Source: Roseiarcus sp963709185 (lineage in GTDB: Bacteria; Pseudomonadota; Alphaproteobacteria; Rhizobiales; Beijerinckiaceae). Taken from it: a stretch of 64,000 bases of DNA. Position 1 is the stretch's first letter, and each line of letters opens with the position of its first letter. This document shows, in pieces, positions 49,792 through 58,983 of this stretch. The stretch is from contig CAVPVQ010000014.1 of assembly GCA_963709185.1 (NCBI GenBank), forward strand, positions 1 to 64,000, written 5' to 3'. The translations under genes were made by a program, and so were the position numbers. The notes under the pieces were generated by a model. That model made no database searches. It saw only the letters and a list, made by a program, of their open reading frames with translations, and had not been told where the DNA came from.

Positions 49792-50832
49792 ATGCCCGGT
49801 CATGATCCAGCGGAGCGGGCCGCCCCGTCCTGGCGCGCGCTGGTCTTCGAACAATACGAACCGACCGGAAAATCACTGGACTGGCTGCGCGAGCGAGGCG
49901 GCGAACTGACGCTCGGCTATGCGCTGTGGCAAACGCCGTTCTGGCGCTATTCGGAGGACGAATTCGTCGCCGCGGCGCGCGGTCGCGTGGCCGTCATGGG
50001 GGCGAGCGGGACGCGCATCACGCGCCGCATCATCGAAGCGCTGCCCGAGCTTCGCTTCATCTCCAAATTCGGCATCGGCACGGACAGCATCGACATTGAC
50101 GCGGCGACCGAGCACGGCGTGCTGGTCGCCAATACGCCGGAGGACTCGCAAGCGACGACGGTGTGCGAGCACGCGATCGCCTTGATGCTCGCGCTCAGGA
50201 AGCAGCTTCTGGTCTGGACGCCGCAATTCATGGGCAAAGGCGGCTGGCGCGGAACGGTGTTCTCTTCGTCGATGCTCGGCGCGACGGTCGGCATTGTCGG
50301 GTTCGGCCGGATCGGACGCGGCGTCGCCGATCGCCTCGCCGGCTGGGGTGTCCGGATTCTCGCCTACGATCCTCTTGTGCAGACCGCGCCGGCCGGTGTG
50401 ACGCTGACCGATCTTCCGACCCTCCTCGCCGCGTCGGACGTCGTCACCCTGCATGCGACGCCGACGGCGCAGAACCGTCACCTGATCGACCAAAGGGCGC
50501 TGGCGCTGATGAAGCCGACCGCCATCCTGGTCAACACCGGACGCGGCTCGCTGGTCGACTACGCCGCGCTGCGGCAGGCTCTGGCGAACGGCGCGATCGG
50601 CGGCGCCGCCCTCGACGTCTATGAGCGCGAACCGCCGGACCCCGCCGATCCCCTGTTCGCGGCCTCCAACCTCATCTGCACGCCGCATGTCGCGGCATGG
50701 ACCTGGGACGCCGTGCAGAACGTCGGCTGGCATGGCGCGCGCAACCTGTGGGCGATGGTCAGCGGCGAAGGGGAAGCCGATATCGTCAATCCCGAGGCGC
50801 GCGGTCGGATTGCGCCGCGTTCCCGATCCTGA
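49792..50832 (+). CDS. D-isomer-specific 2-hydroxyacid dehydrogenase
   Basis: The 346-residue NAD-dependent enzyme has the catalytic Arg in ILVNTGRGSLVDYAALRQAL, Glu in ALDVYEREPPD and His in LICTPHVAAWTWD. The NAD-binding GxGxxG lies in TVGIVGFGRIGRGVADRLAG. FISKFGIGTDSIDIDAATEH is typical of the SerA/glyoxylate-reductase branch. In this cluster it probably reduces or oxidises a sugar-acid-derived 2-oxo acid. The ATG at 49792 is chosen; an upstream ATG at 49753 adds 13 unlikely residues. It lies between the LVIVD pair and a gamma-glutamyltransferase. Confidence 0.9.
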   Translation: MPGHDPAERAAPSWRALVFEQYEPTGKSLDWLRERGGELTLGYALWQTPFWRYSEDEFVAAARGRVAVMGASGTRITRRIIEALPELRFISKFGIGTDSIDIDAATEHGVLVANTPEDSQATTVCEHAIALMLALRKQLLVWTPQFMGKGGWRGTVFSSSMLGATVGIVGFGRIGRGVADRLAGWGVRILAYDPLVQTAPAGVTLTDLPTLLAASDVVTLHATPTAQNRHLIDQRALALMKPTAILVNTGRGSLVDYAALRQALANGAIGGAALDVYEREPPDPADPLFAASNLICTPHVAAWTWDAVQNVGWHGARNLWAMVSGEGEADIVNPEARGRIAPRSRS

Positions 50833-50869
50833 GCCGGCGGCGTCGGCATCTATTTTGCAAGGGTTTGGA

Positions 50870-52456
50870 ATGACCGAATCGATCGATTGGCGCTTTCCCT
50901 ATCCGTCGATGCGCCGACCCGTTCTCGCCGCCAATTGCGTCGCGACGACCCAGCCGCTTGCCGCGCAGGCTGGCCTCAGCATGCTCGCCAGGGGAGGGTC
51001 GGCGGTCGACGCCGCGGTGGCGGCGGCGATCGCCCTGACGGTCGTCGAGCCGACGATGAATGGAATCGGCGGCGATGCTTTCGCGATCGTCGCCGAGCGA
51101 GGCGAACTCCACGGCTTGAACGCCTCGGGGCGCGCCCCCGCCGGATGGACCGCGGAGCGTTTCGCCGGGCGCGACGCAATTCCGGCCCTCGGCTGGGATT
51201 CGATCACCGTCCCCGGCGCTGTTTCCGCTTGGGCGGCGCTGCACCGGCGGTTCGGGCGCCTGCCGTTCGAGGCGTTGTTCGAGCCCGCCATCCGCTACGC
51301 GCGCGACGGCTTCCTGGTCACGCCGGTGGTCGCGCTGCAATGGCGCAACCAGGTCGAGACGCTGGGGCGCTATCGCGGCTTCGCCGAGACGTTCATGCCG
51401 GGCGGCCGGGCGCCCGCGGCCGGCGAGACCTTCCGCTGTCCGGGACAGGCGGAAACGCTCGAGGCGATCGCCGCGACGCAGGGCGAGGCGTTCTATCGCG
51501 GCGCCCTCGCCGAAGCGATCGCCGCGGAGGCGCGGCGCGACGGCGGCGCCCTGTCGCTCGAGGATCTCGGCGCTCACGCGCCCGAATGGGTCGCGCCGCT
51601 CGCCATCGATTTCCAGGGCTATCGCGTTCACGAACTGCCGCCGAACGGCCAGGGTCTCGCCGCGCTGATCGCGCTGGGCATTCTCGATCGCCTCGACCTT
51701 GGCGGGCTCGATCCCGACGGAGCCGAACTCCAGCATCTCGAGATCGAGGCGACCAAGCTCGGCATGGCCGACGTCAAGGCCCATGTCGCCGACCCCGATG
51801 CGATGCTGGTGCGCGCCGAGACGCTGCTGTCGGACGGCTACCTCAACGACAGGGCGCGGCTGATCCGTCGTGAGAGGGCGAGCGCGCCCCACCCCGGGCG
51901 TCCGCCTCAGCATGGCACGGTCTATCTCGCGGCGGCCGACGCCAGCGGAATGATGGTCTCCTACATCCAGTCCAATTTTCGCGGCTTCGGTTCGGGAATC
52001 GTCATCTCCGGCGCGGGCGTTGCACTCAACAATCGCGGGAGCGGATTCGTGCTGGAGCGCGGCCATCCCAACGTGGTCGCTCCGCGCAAGCGCCCGCTCA
52101 ACACCATCATTCCCGGCTTCGCCACGCGAGCCGGCGCGCCGGTCGCCGCGTTCGGCGTGATGGGCGGGTCGATGCAGCCGCAGGGCCACGTCCAGATCGC
52201 GACGCGACTGTTCGCCTCGGGCCAGAATCCGCAGGCCGCCGTCGACGGCCCGCGCTGGCGCGTCGAGGGCGACAAAGTCATGATCGAGGCCGCCTGGGAT
52301 CAGGCATTTCGCGACGCCCTGGCGGCGCGCGGGCACGAGTTGGAAGGCGGCGGTCTTCTGGACTTCGGCGCCTCCCAGATCATCTGGCGCCTTGGCGAGC
52401 GCGGTTACGCCGCCGCTTCGGAGAGCCGCCGCGACGGCCAGGCCGTCGGGTTCTGA
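50870..52456 (+). CDS. Gamma-glutamyltransferase-family protein
   Basis: The 528-residue protein is an Ntn hydrolase. NCVATTQPLAAQAGLSMLAR and GGSAVDAAVAAAIALTVVEP, then TMNGIGGDAFAIV, are family marks. The autocleavage site is the Thr in PPQHGTVYLAAADASGMM, which becomes the catalytic nucleophile. VMGGSMQPQGHVQI follows in the small subunit. Classical GGTs are periplasmic, but no signal peptide is visible here, so it is probably the cytoplasmic branch seen in catabolic operons, acting on gamma-glutamyl or similar amides. It lies 37 bases after the dehydrogenase on the same strand. Confidence 0.9.
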   Translation: MTESIDWRFPYPSMRRPVLAANCVATTQPLAAQAGLSMLARGGSAVDAAVAAAIALTVVEPTMNGIGGDAFAIVAERGELHGLNASGRAPAGWTAERFAGRDAIPALGWDSITVPGAVSAWAALHRRFGRLPFEALFEPAIRYARDGFLVTPVVALQWRNQVETLGRYRGFAETFMPGGRAPAAGETFRCPGQAETLEAIAATQGEAFYRGALAEAIAAEARRDGGALSLEDLGAHAPEWVAPLAIDFQGYRVHELPPNGQGLAALIALGILDRLDLGGLDPDGAELQHLEIEATKLGMADVKAHVADPDAMLVRAETLLSDGYLNDRARLIRRERASAPHPGRPPQHGTVYLAAADASGMMVSYIQSNFRGFGSGIVISGAGVALNNRGSGFVLERGHPNVVAPRKRPLNTIIPGFATRAGAPVAAFGVMGGSMQPQGHVQIATRLFASGQNPQAAVDGPRWRVEGDKVMIEAAWDQAFRDALAARGHELEGGGLLDFGASQIIWRLGERGYAAASESRRDGQAVGF

Positions 52457-52475
52457 TCGGCCTCAGCGCCGCGTT

Positions 52476-53420
52476 TCAAGCGACCTTTGCGGACGGCGCG
52501 GCTCGCGGATCGACGCGCGCCAGCCGTTGCAGGAGATAGTCGATTTCCGCCTTGGCAGCGGGCGATAGCGCGCCCGCCGGCGTACGCTGGCTGTCGAATG
52601 CGATGGCGCCGCGCTTTTGCAGCACATATTTGCGCACCGCCAGCCCGACGCCGGCCTGCTGCTCGTAGCGCACGAGCGGCAGATGCGCGTCGAACAGGTC
52701 GTGGGCCTTCTGGCGCTCGCCGCCCCTGGACAGGCGCACCACGTCGACCAGCATGTCGGGAAAGGCGTAGCCGGTCATCGCGCCGTCCGCCCCGCGTTCC
52801 ATTTCGAAATCAAGAAACAGTCCGCCGTTGCCGCACAGGATCGAGATCGGCCGCATCGAGCCGTCCGCCTGGAACGATCGCAGCGCCGATATCTTCTCGA
52901 GACCGGGCCAGTCTTCGTGCTTGAGCATGACGCAGGAGGGAAGCGCGCGGAATATCTCGCGGATCACCTTCGGCGTCATCACCACCTGGAAGGTCAGCGG
53001 ATAGTCCTGGACGACGACGGGGATGTCGTCGCCGATCGCCTCGACCGCCTGGCGGTAATAGGCGATGATCTGATCGTCGCTGCGCAGATGCGACGGCGGC
53101 GCGATCATCACGCCCGCCGCGCCGATGTCCATGGCGCCGCGCGCCAGCGCCCGCATCGCCGCGAAGCCCGGCGCTGTGACGCCGACAATGATCGGCATTG
53201 CTCCCGCCCGCGCGACAACCTGCCGGGTCAGCGCCAGCGCCTCCTCGCCGTCGAGCTTCGGCGCCTCGCCCATCACGCCGAGGATGGTCATGCCGCTGAC
53301 GCCGCAAGCGATATAGAAATCCGTCATGCGGTCGACCGACGCGCGGTCGACATCGCCGCGCGGATCGAAAGGCGTCACGGCGATCGTAAAGACCCCGGCG
53401 GCGGTGTGATCGAGCTTCAT
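52476..53420 (-). CDS. Dihydrodipicolinate synthase-family lyase/aldolase
   Basis: The 314-residue TIM-barrel enzyme begins MKLDHTAAGVFTIAVTPFDP and has VSGMTILGVMGEAPKLDGEE, VVVQDYPLTFQVVM (catalytic Tyr) and VMLKHEDWPGLEKI with the Schiff-base Lys. True DapA has G(T/S)TGE where this has GVMGEA, so it belongs to the broader class I aldolase group acting on 2-oxo acids (such as KDG aldolase or 5-keto-4-deoxyglucarate dehydratase). It is coupled to the RraA-like gene by a 4-base overlap. Confidence 0.9.
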   Translation of the reverse strand: MKLDHTAAGVFTIAVTPFDPRGDVDRASVDRMTDFYIACGVSGMTILGVMGEAPKLDGEEALALTRQVVARAGAMPIIVGVTAPGFAAMRALARGAMDIGAAGVMIAPPSHLRSDDQIIAYYRQAVEAIGDDIPVVVQDYPLTFQVVMTPKVIREIFRALPSCVMLKHEDWPGLEKISALRSFQADGSMRPISILCGNGGLFLDFEMERGADGAMTGYAFPDMLVDVVRLSRGGERQKAHDLFDAHLPLVRYEQQAGVGLAVRKYVLQKRGAIAFDSQRTPAGALSPAAKAEIDYLLQRLARVDPRAAPSAKVA

Positions 53421-54139
53421 TTCTCTCCCCGCGAGTCGCCGCGTGTGGCGCGCCCGGCTTCGTAGCGCGCGCGCGTCGCGGCGTCGGGCGGATAGAGGCC
53501 GGGCAACGCGACGCCCCTGGCGACCTCGGCCAGGATCCACTCCTCGAGCCGCTCCTGCTCGACGCCGGCGGCGGCGACGTCATCTACATAGCCCGCCGGA
53601 ATGACCACCGCGCCATCGTCGTCCGCGACAATGAGATCGTCGGGAAACACCGCGACCCCGCCGCAACCGACCGGCTCCTGCCACCCGCAGAAGATCATCC
53701 CGGCGATCGACGGCGGCGCGGCGGTTCCCTGCGACCACACCGGCAGGCCGGTGGCGCGCACCCCGGCGATGTCGCGCATGACGCCATCGGTGATGAGGCC
53801 GGCGACGCCGCGTCTGGCGATCCGCGCGCAGAGGATATCGCCGAAGATGCCCGCGTCGAGGACGCTCATTGCGCCGGCCACGACGATGCTGCCCGCGGGC
53901 ATCGCCTCGATGGCGGCCCGCGTCGAGCGCGGCGAGGACCATGCGTCCGGCGTCGCCTTGTCCTCGCGCGCCGGAATGAAGCGCAAGGTGAAGGCCGGTC
54001 CGACAAGGCGCGGCTGACCGGACTGGAGAGCGCGGGGACCGCGCATCCACACGTTGCGCAGCCCCTTCTTCAACAGGATCGTGGTGATCGTCGCCGTCGA
54101 GACGCCTTTCAGCGCCGCGATGATTGCTTGCTGGTCCAT
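53417..54139 (-). CDS. RraA-family protein (4-hydroxy-4-methyl-2-oxoglutarate aldolase-like)
   Basis: The 240-residue protein carries ALKGVSTATITTILLKKGLR, then GPAFTLRFIPARE, IVVAGAMSVLDAGIFGDILC and the metal/oxo-acid site ARRGVAGLITDGVMRDIAGV. The G-x19-R-D element is that of HMG aldolases, which split 4-hydroxy-2-oxo acids to pyruvate. VFPDDLIVADDDGAVVIPAG is also typical. It overlaps the DapA-like gene, suggesting consecutive steps in one pathway. Confidence 0.9.
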   Translation of the reverse strand: MDQQAIIAALKGVSTATITTILLKKGLRNVWMRGPRALQSGQPRLVGPAFTLRFIPAREDKATPDAWSSPRSTRAAIEAMPAGSIVVAGAMSVLDAGIFGDILCARIARRGVAGLITDGVMRDIAGVRATGLPVWSQGTAAPPSIAGMIFCGWQEPVGCGGVAVFPDDLIVADDDGAVVIPAGYVDDVAAAGVEQERLEEWILAEVARGVALPGLYPPDAATRARYEAGRATRGDSRGEK

Positions 54140-54168
54140 CGAGCTTTCCTCACCGTAGCGCCCTGCCG

Positions 54169-55101
54169 CTAGAACCCGACCTTGTCGCCGCCTTTCAGCG
54201 ACAGGATCGCGCGCGCCTCGTCGGGCGTCGCCACCGCGAGGCCGAGACCCTCAATGATCTGGCGAACCGAACGCACCTGCTGGGCGTTGGATTCGGCGAG
54301 CCGGCCGGGTCCGGCCCATAGCGAATCTTCAAGGCCCACGCGCACATTGCCGCCCATCGCGGCGGCCTGCGCGGCGATCGGCAACTGGTTGCGGCCGGCC
54401 CCCAGCACCGACCATCGGTATTGATCGCCGAACAGCCGGTCGGCGGTGCGTTTCATGTGCATGACGTCCTCGGGATGCGGCCCGATGCCGCCAAGGATGC
54501 CGAACACCGTCTGCACGAACAGCGGCGGCTTGACGAGACCGCGTTCGAGGAAATGCGCGAGATTGTAAAGGTGGCCCGTATCGTAGCATTCGAACTCGAA
54601 GCGCGCGCCGGAATCGCCCATCACCCCGAGCACGAATTCGATGTCCTTGAAGGTGTTGCGGAACACCAGATCGCGCGAATTCTCCAGCGCCTGCGGCTCC
54701 CACTCGTGCTTGAAGGTCTTGAAGCGGCCGAGCATCGGAAACAGGCCGAAATTCATCGAGCCCATATTGAGCGAGGCGACCTCCGGCCTGAACGTTTGCG
54801 CCGGCTTCACCCGCTCCTGCACGGTCATGAAGGGCGCGCCGCCGGTAGTCAGGTTGAGGACGACATTGCTTGCCTGCTTGATGCGCGACAGGAAGCGGCC
54901 GAACGCCTCCGGCGACTGGTCCGGCCTGCCGGTAACGGGATCGCGCGCGTGCAGATGGACGATCGCGGCGCCCGCCTCGGCGGCTCCGATCGCCGCGGCG
55001 GCGATGTCGTCGGGGGTGACCGGCAGATGCGGCGACATCGACGGGGTATGGATCGCCCCGGTGATCGCGCAGGTGATGATGACTTTGGCGTTCGACGTCA
55101 T
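54169..55101 (-). CDS. BKACE-family beta-keto acid cleavage enzyme
   Basis: The 310-residue zinc TIM barrel reads VIITCAITGAIHTPSMSPHL with the metal His, AGAAIVHLHARDPVTGRPDQ with HLHxR, VVLNLTTGGAPFMTV, and the C-terminal GGNVRVGLEDSLWAGPGRLA with the metal Glu. BKACEs (Kce and relatives) react beta-keto acids with acetyl-CoA to give acetoacetate and a new CoA ester. A dehydrogenase that could provide the beta-keto acid lies directly upstream at 55.1-56.1 kb, as in carnitine catabolism. Length and motifs are complete. Confidence 0.93.
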   Translation of the reverse strand: MTSNAKVIITCAITGAIHTPSMSPHLPVTPDDIAAAAIGAAEAGAAIVHLHARDPVTGRPDQSPEAFGRFLSRIKQASNVVLNLTTGGAPFMTVQERVKPAQTFRPEVASLNMGSMNFGLFPMLGRFKTFKHEWEPQALENSRDLVFRNTFKDIEFVLGVMGDSGARFEFECYDTGHLYNLAHFLERGLVKPPLFVQTVFGILGGIGPHPEDVMHMKRTADRLFGDQYRWSVLGAGRNQLPIAAQAAAMGGNVRVGLEDSLWAGPGRLAESNAQQVRSVRQIIEGLGLAVATPDEARAILSLKGGDKVGF

Positions 55102-55137
55102 TTTATGCGCTTCGCCTCATTGTGGTAGCTGGAAAAT

Positions 55138-56085
55138 TCACCGCCCGATTTCGCGCTCGGCGCGGCGTTTGTGCGCCGCCAGCGCCATCAGGCGTCGGTC
55201 GCGCCACGCCTGCCGCTCGCCGAGCCGCTCCACCGGCAACGCGGCGCGCCGCTCGGCTTCAATCGCGTCGAGAACCGGTCCGGTCCAGTCGGCGCGCCAT
55301 TGCACGGTCGGAAAGATCGCGGCGTAGATGGATTGATAGCGTTCAGCGTAGTCGCGCACGCCGGCCGGCGCGTTGAGGTCGATGGTCTCGAACGGTCCCA
55401 TGAACGACCAGCGCAAGGCCAGTCCCTCGCGGATGCCGACGTCGACATCCTCGGCGGTGGCGTAGCCCTCGGCGACCAGGCGGAACGCTTCCTCGAGCAA
55501 CGCGCCCTGCAGCCGGTTCATGACGAAGCCGTCGATCTCCCGCTTCATCACGATTGGCGCATGGCCGGCCGAACGCAGCAGCGCGGCCGTTCGCGCCACC
55601 ACCGCCGGATCGGTCCACGGCGCCGGAACGATCTCGGCGGCGGGGATCAGATAGGGCGGATTGATCGGATGGACGACGAGACAGCGGGCGCGCCCGGCGA
55701 GCCCCTCGGTGAACTTCGAGGGCAGGATCGCCGAGGTCGAACTCGCCAAAACCGCGGCCGGCGCCGCCGCGGCGTCGAGCCGAGCGAATATGGCGCGTTT
55801 GACGGCGAGGTCTTCGGGAGTGTTCTCCTGAACATGCTGGGCGCCGTCGAGCGCCTCCTCCAGCGTCGCCGCGACATGCAATCGGCCGCGGATTTCGCCC
55901 GGAGTCGCCCCGTTCAGAAGATCGTGCCGTTCGAGATCGGGCAGCAGGTTGGCGACATAGGCGAGCGCCGCGGCGGGCGCCGCCGCATTGGCGTCCCATA
56001 GCGCGATCTCGTGTCCCGCCCGCGCGAAGCTGATCGCCCAGGCGCGACCGACAAACCCCGTCCCCACGACAGCGATTTTCGCCAC
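55138..56085 (-). CDS. 3-hydroxyacyl-CoA dehydrogenase-family enzyme (carnitine dehydrogenase-like)
   Basis: The 315-residue protein starts MAKIAVVGTGFVGRAWAISF, a Rossmann GxGxxG. It has VQENTPEDLAVKRAIF, LASSTSAILPSKFTEG and the catalytic His region CLVVHPINPPYLIPAAEIVP, then a C-terminal helical domain (EIDGFVMNRLQGALLEEAFR). This plan fits 3-hydroxyacyl-CoA dehydrogenases acting on free hydroxy acids, including L-carnitine and L-gulonate dehydrogenases. Its product, a 3-oxo acid, would be the substrate of the BKACE gene 37 bases downstream. Confidence 0.92.
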   Translation of the reverse strand: MAKIAVVGTGFVGRAWAISFARAGHEIALWDANAAAPAAALAYVANLLPDLERHDLLNGATPGEIRGRLHVAATLEEALDGAQHVQENTPEDLAVKRAIFARLDAAAAPAAVLASSTSAILPSKFTEGLAGRARCLVVHPINPPYLIPAAEIVPAPWTDPAVVARTAALLRSAGHAPIVMKREIDGFVMNRLQGALLEEAFRLVAEGYATAEDVDVGIREGLALRWSFMGPFETIDLNAPAGVRDYAERYQSIYAAIFPTVQWRADWTGPVLDAIEAERRAALPVERLGERQAWRDRRLMALAAHKRRAEREIGR

Positions 56086-56225
56086 GCTTGTTTCTCCTAA
56101 AAGGGCTTCGACGTCGCCGCCGACAAAACCGAACTTCTCGCCATCGCGGCGCTTTGCTCAATGCGCAGGATTGGAAACCCCGCGCGCTTCAGCCCTGACG
56201 CGAAGCGGCAAGGCGCAACGCCCCG

Positions 56226-58281
56226 TCAGAACGGCGTTTCGCGCGGCAACACAAAAATCTGACCGGGATAGATCAGCCAGGGGTCGCGAATTTGCGAAGC
56301 ATTGGCCTCGTAGATTTGTTTGTAGCGCAGGCCGCTGCCGTAAAACCGGCTGCTGATGCGCCACAAGCTGTCGCCGCGAACAACCTTCTTGGTGTCGACA
56401 CTATGGACGACCGCGTTGGCCGCGTCGGCCGGCCCCTGAGCGCCCGCGACGGCCTGCGGGGGCGCACCGCCCGGCGAAGGCGGCGCCGCATCGGAACTCG
56501 ACAGCGCCGCGCCGGCCGAGGCGGCGACCTCTGGTTGCGAAGAAGCAGCGGCGGGCGGGGTTGTGGGGTTCGGCGCGGCCTCGGCCTGCGACGGCGCTGG
56601 CCTCTCCGCGGCGGCGCTCTGCTGCGGGTGCCGGCTCGCCGGCGGCGGTTCGGGCGACGCGACGACCGGTGCGGGCGCAGGCTGCGGCTGAGTAGTGGCT
56701 TCGGATGGTTTCGGCGGCGCGGCCACCGTCGATGGCGTCGCTTCGGGCTCCATAGCCGCCCCAATCGGTTTCGACGGCGTTGCGGCCGGGGCCGAAGGCG
56801 TCGCCCCAACGACAGGAGCTTTCGACGGCGGTGCGAAGGGCGAAGGAGTCTGCGTCGGTGGCTGGACGGCTGCGACCGGCGACTTCGGAGGGGACGAAAC
56901 CGCCGGCGACGGCGCGGGCGCCGGCCGCTCGGCAGGGGCGTCCTGTTCGGCCAGCCGTTCCGGGTAGTCGAACGGAACTTCCGCCCTGGCGATCACCGAC
57001 CCCTTGGCCGGATCGATCTGGTCGGCCCGGACGGCGTAGGCGCCGCCTTTCATGCCGTGCTCGACGGTCAGCGACCAGCGTCCATCGCCGCCCGTGGTGA
57101 CGTTGGCGACGAACGTGCCGTTGAGATAGAGGCGCAACAACGCATCGGGCGCCGCCGCTCCGGTCGCCACCAGACGGCCGCCGTCTTCGGCGGCGACTGA
57201 GCCGACAACGACGTGCGGCGCGGGTGCGGCCGGGGTCGAAGCCTCGCTCTTTGCGGCGGGCGCCGGCGCAGCCGGCTCGTTCTTTGCGACAGCGATCGGC
57301 GCGGGAGCGGCCGGAGGCGTCTCGCTCTTTGCGGCGGGCGCCGGCGCAACCGGCTCGTTCTTTGCGACGGTCGTCGACGAGGAGGCGGGCGCGGCGGGCG
57401 CCGCAGCCGCCGCGACAGGCGCCTCGTTCCTGGCGACGACGACCGGCGCCGGCGCGGAGGCCGCTGGGACAGGCGCTTCGTTCTTGGCGACGGCGGTCGA
57501 GGGCGCGGGCGTCTTGGCCGCGGGAGCGGCCGCTTGAACTCTTGGCGGCGGCGGTCGACAAGGCGGACGGCGCAGGCGCTGGCGCGGCGTTTGGGCCGCC
57601 GCCGCCGGCCGGCTGCGCCGGCGCTTCCGCCTGATGGGGGCGTTGCGCCGACGCCGATGACGTATTCGAATCCTGCTTCGGACTGGTCGCTTGCGACGCG
57701 ATCTTTGGTCCGGACGTCGCCTTGACCGCCGGTTGCGGCACGTCGACCGCCACCTGAGCGGACGAGTTGACGGATTTGCCGCTCCCGACGCTAGCCGTCA
57801 GGCCAAGGCTGTGGCCCCCTGGCGCAAAGGCCGGCGGCAGCACGGTGAATTCACCGGAGTCGTCGGCGGTCGTTTCGGCGACGACCCGGCCGTGGTCGGT
57901 CACCGATACCTTGGCCTTCGGCGCGGCCCGGCCGGCGATGACCGCTTCTCCGGTCGGCTCGACGCGAACGATATCGAATTGCGGGGGCGTCGCTTGTTCC
58001 TCCGGAGGAGACTCGGGCGGCTTCGGCGCAGCTTTCGAAGCAACCTGGGCGGCGGGGTCAGCGCCCGCCGCGCCGGCAGTCTTGGGCGCGCTCGAAGCGG
58101 CGGGCGCGGGCGGGGCTACGGGCGGAGGGCTGTTCGGGACGACAGGCGCGCCGCTAACCAGTTGCGCCGGCGCGATGCTTTGAAGAAACGGGTCGCCGTA
58201 ACGCCAAATCGCCGCCCCGGCCCCGGCGGCCACACCCACGCCGAGCGCCGTCGCCCAGTATATCGCTCCCCTGTTCAGCAT
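56226..58281 (-). pseudogene. Membrane-anchored LysM protein, one frameshift in a repeat region
   Basis: The product starts MLNRGAIYWATALGVGVAAG with one transmembrane anchor. A Pro/Ala-rich periplasmic linker follows, then an Ig-like/bacterial carboxypeptidase-regulatory-like segment (IVRVEPTGEAVIAGRAAPKA), a tandem repeat (KNEAPV/KNEPVAPA units, about 57,210-57,520), a second small domain (LLRLYLNGTFVANVTTGGDG) and a C-terminal LysM (VVRGDSLWRISSRFYGSGLR). The frames meet near 57,535; one surplus A in TTCAAGCGG repairs it. LysM binds peptidoglycan. The frameshift lies in low-complexity sequence and is likely a consensus error. Confidence 0.82.
57210..57520 (-). repeat. Tandem coding repeats in the LysM protein
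   Basis: About seven imperfect units of 33-60 bases encode AVAKNEAPV.AA.APAP-like segments. They form a flexible Ala/Pro/Lys-Asn-Glu periplasmic linker, and such units expand and contract easily, which may also explain the nearby frameshift. Confidence 0.65.
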
Positions 58282-58459
58282 CGCGCCAGACCCTTGACGC
58301 CATCTTTTGCGATGGTCAATTGATTTATGCCGAGTTTGCACCGCGATCGGCTGGGCGACAACCCCAAAACGCCGATGCCGACGGGAGCGGGCGCGCGCTC
58401 GGCGGCTATCCCACGGTCACGCCGACGAAGCGAGCGGACTTGCGGAGAGCAGCGTCCCT

Positions 58460-58813
58460 CTACTCCGGCACGCATGTATACGCGCCCATCCCGACCGCGG
58501 TCGATTCCACACGGGAGCCGGGCTGGGCATGAGCGCGGGGTCGAGGGCGAAAGCCTCGCGCGCGTTGGAGCGCTCGGCGCACTTGCGGCTTGCAACATCC
58601 CAGGCCATGCCTTTTTCGCAGGTCGCCGGGCCGGTCGCGCGCGTCGCGCTCGCTCATCGGCGCCGCGCCATCGGTTGCCGCGCGAGGCGGCCCGCCACTC
58701 CCTCCTCCGCCGGCTCCCATGGCGCGAGCGTCGCCCGCCGCCGCCACGCCCAGCGCGACAGCGAGCGCAACGGCGGCCAAATCGCAGCGTCGGTGTGCTA
58801 GTATCAGGTTCAT
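58460..58813 (-). CDS. Possible small secreted protein divergent from the ECF sigma gene
   Basis: AAGGAGG lies 10 bases before the ATG at 58813, which opens a signal peptide (MNLILAHRRCDLAAVALAVA, cleavage near ARA). The glycine-rich start of the mature part (MGAGGGGSGG) follows. Further on the protein is arginine-rich, while another minus-strand frame at 58,540-58,610 reads TCEKGMAWDVASRKCAERS, a CxKG..W/YD..xxKC motif seen in small secreted Hyphomicrobial proteins. A one-base error near 58,620-58,640 could join them. Gene likely real, C-terminus uncertain. Confidence 0.45.
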   Translation of the reverse strand: MNLILAHRRCDLAAVALAVALGVAAAGDARAMGAGGGGSGGPPRAATDGAAPMSERDARDRPGDLRKRHGLGCCKPQVRRALQRARGFRPRPRAHAQPGSRVESTAVGMGAYTCVPE

Positions 58814-58983
58814 GGTCGGCGCCTCCTTGTCGGCCAGAACACAGAAAACACGCCGGGGCGGTGAACTATTCGCGCCGCTGCGGGAATTTCTCCGGCTACC
58901 CGGCGCGGCTTCGCTCGGCTGCGCGGCGGCATGCATGCCTGCGGCCGCCGAGAACCGCCCATGGCCGCAACGACAGGCGCTTC

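Noticed and set aside
50786..52336. 516-residue antisense frame in the gamma-glutamyltransferase gene
   Set aside because: Shadow of the plus-strand gene; no recognisable domain.
57210..57520. CRISPR-like array
   Set aside because: The repeats are imperfect, in frame and encode a protein linker; no spacers or cas genes are present anywhere in the window.
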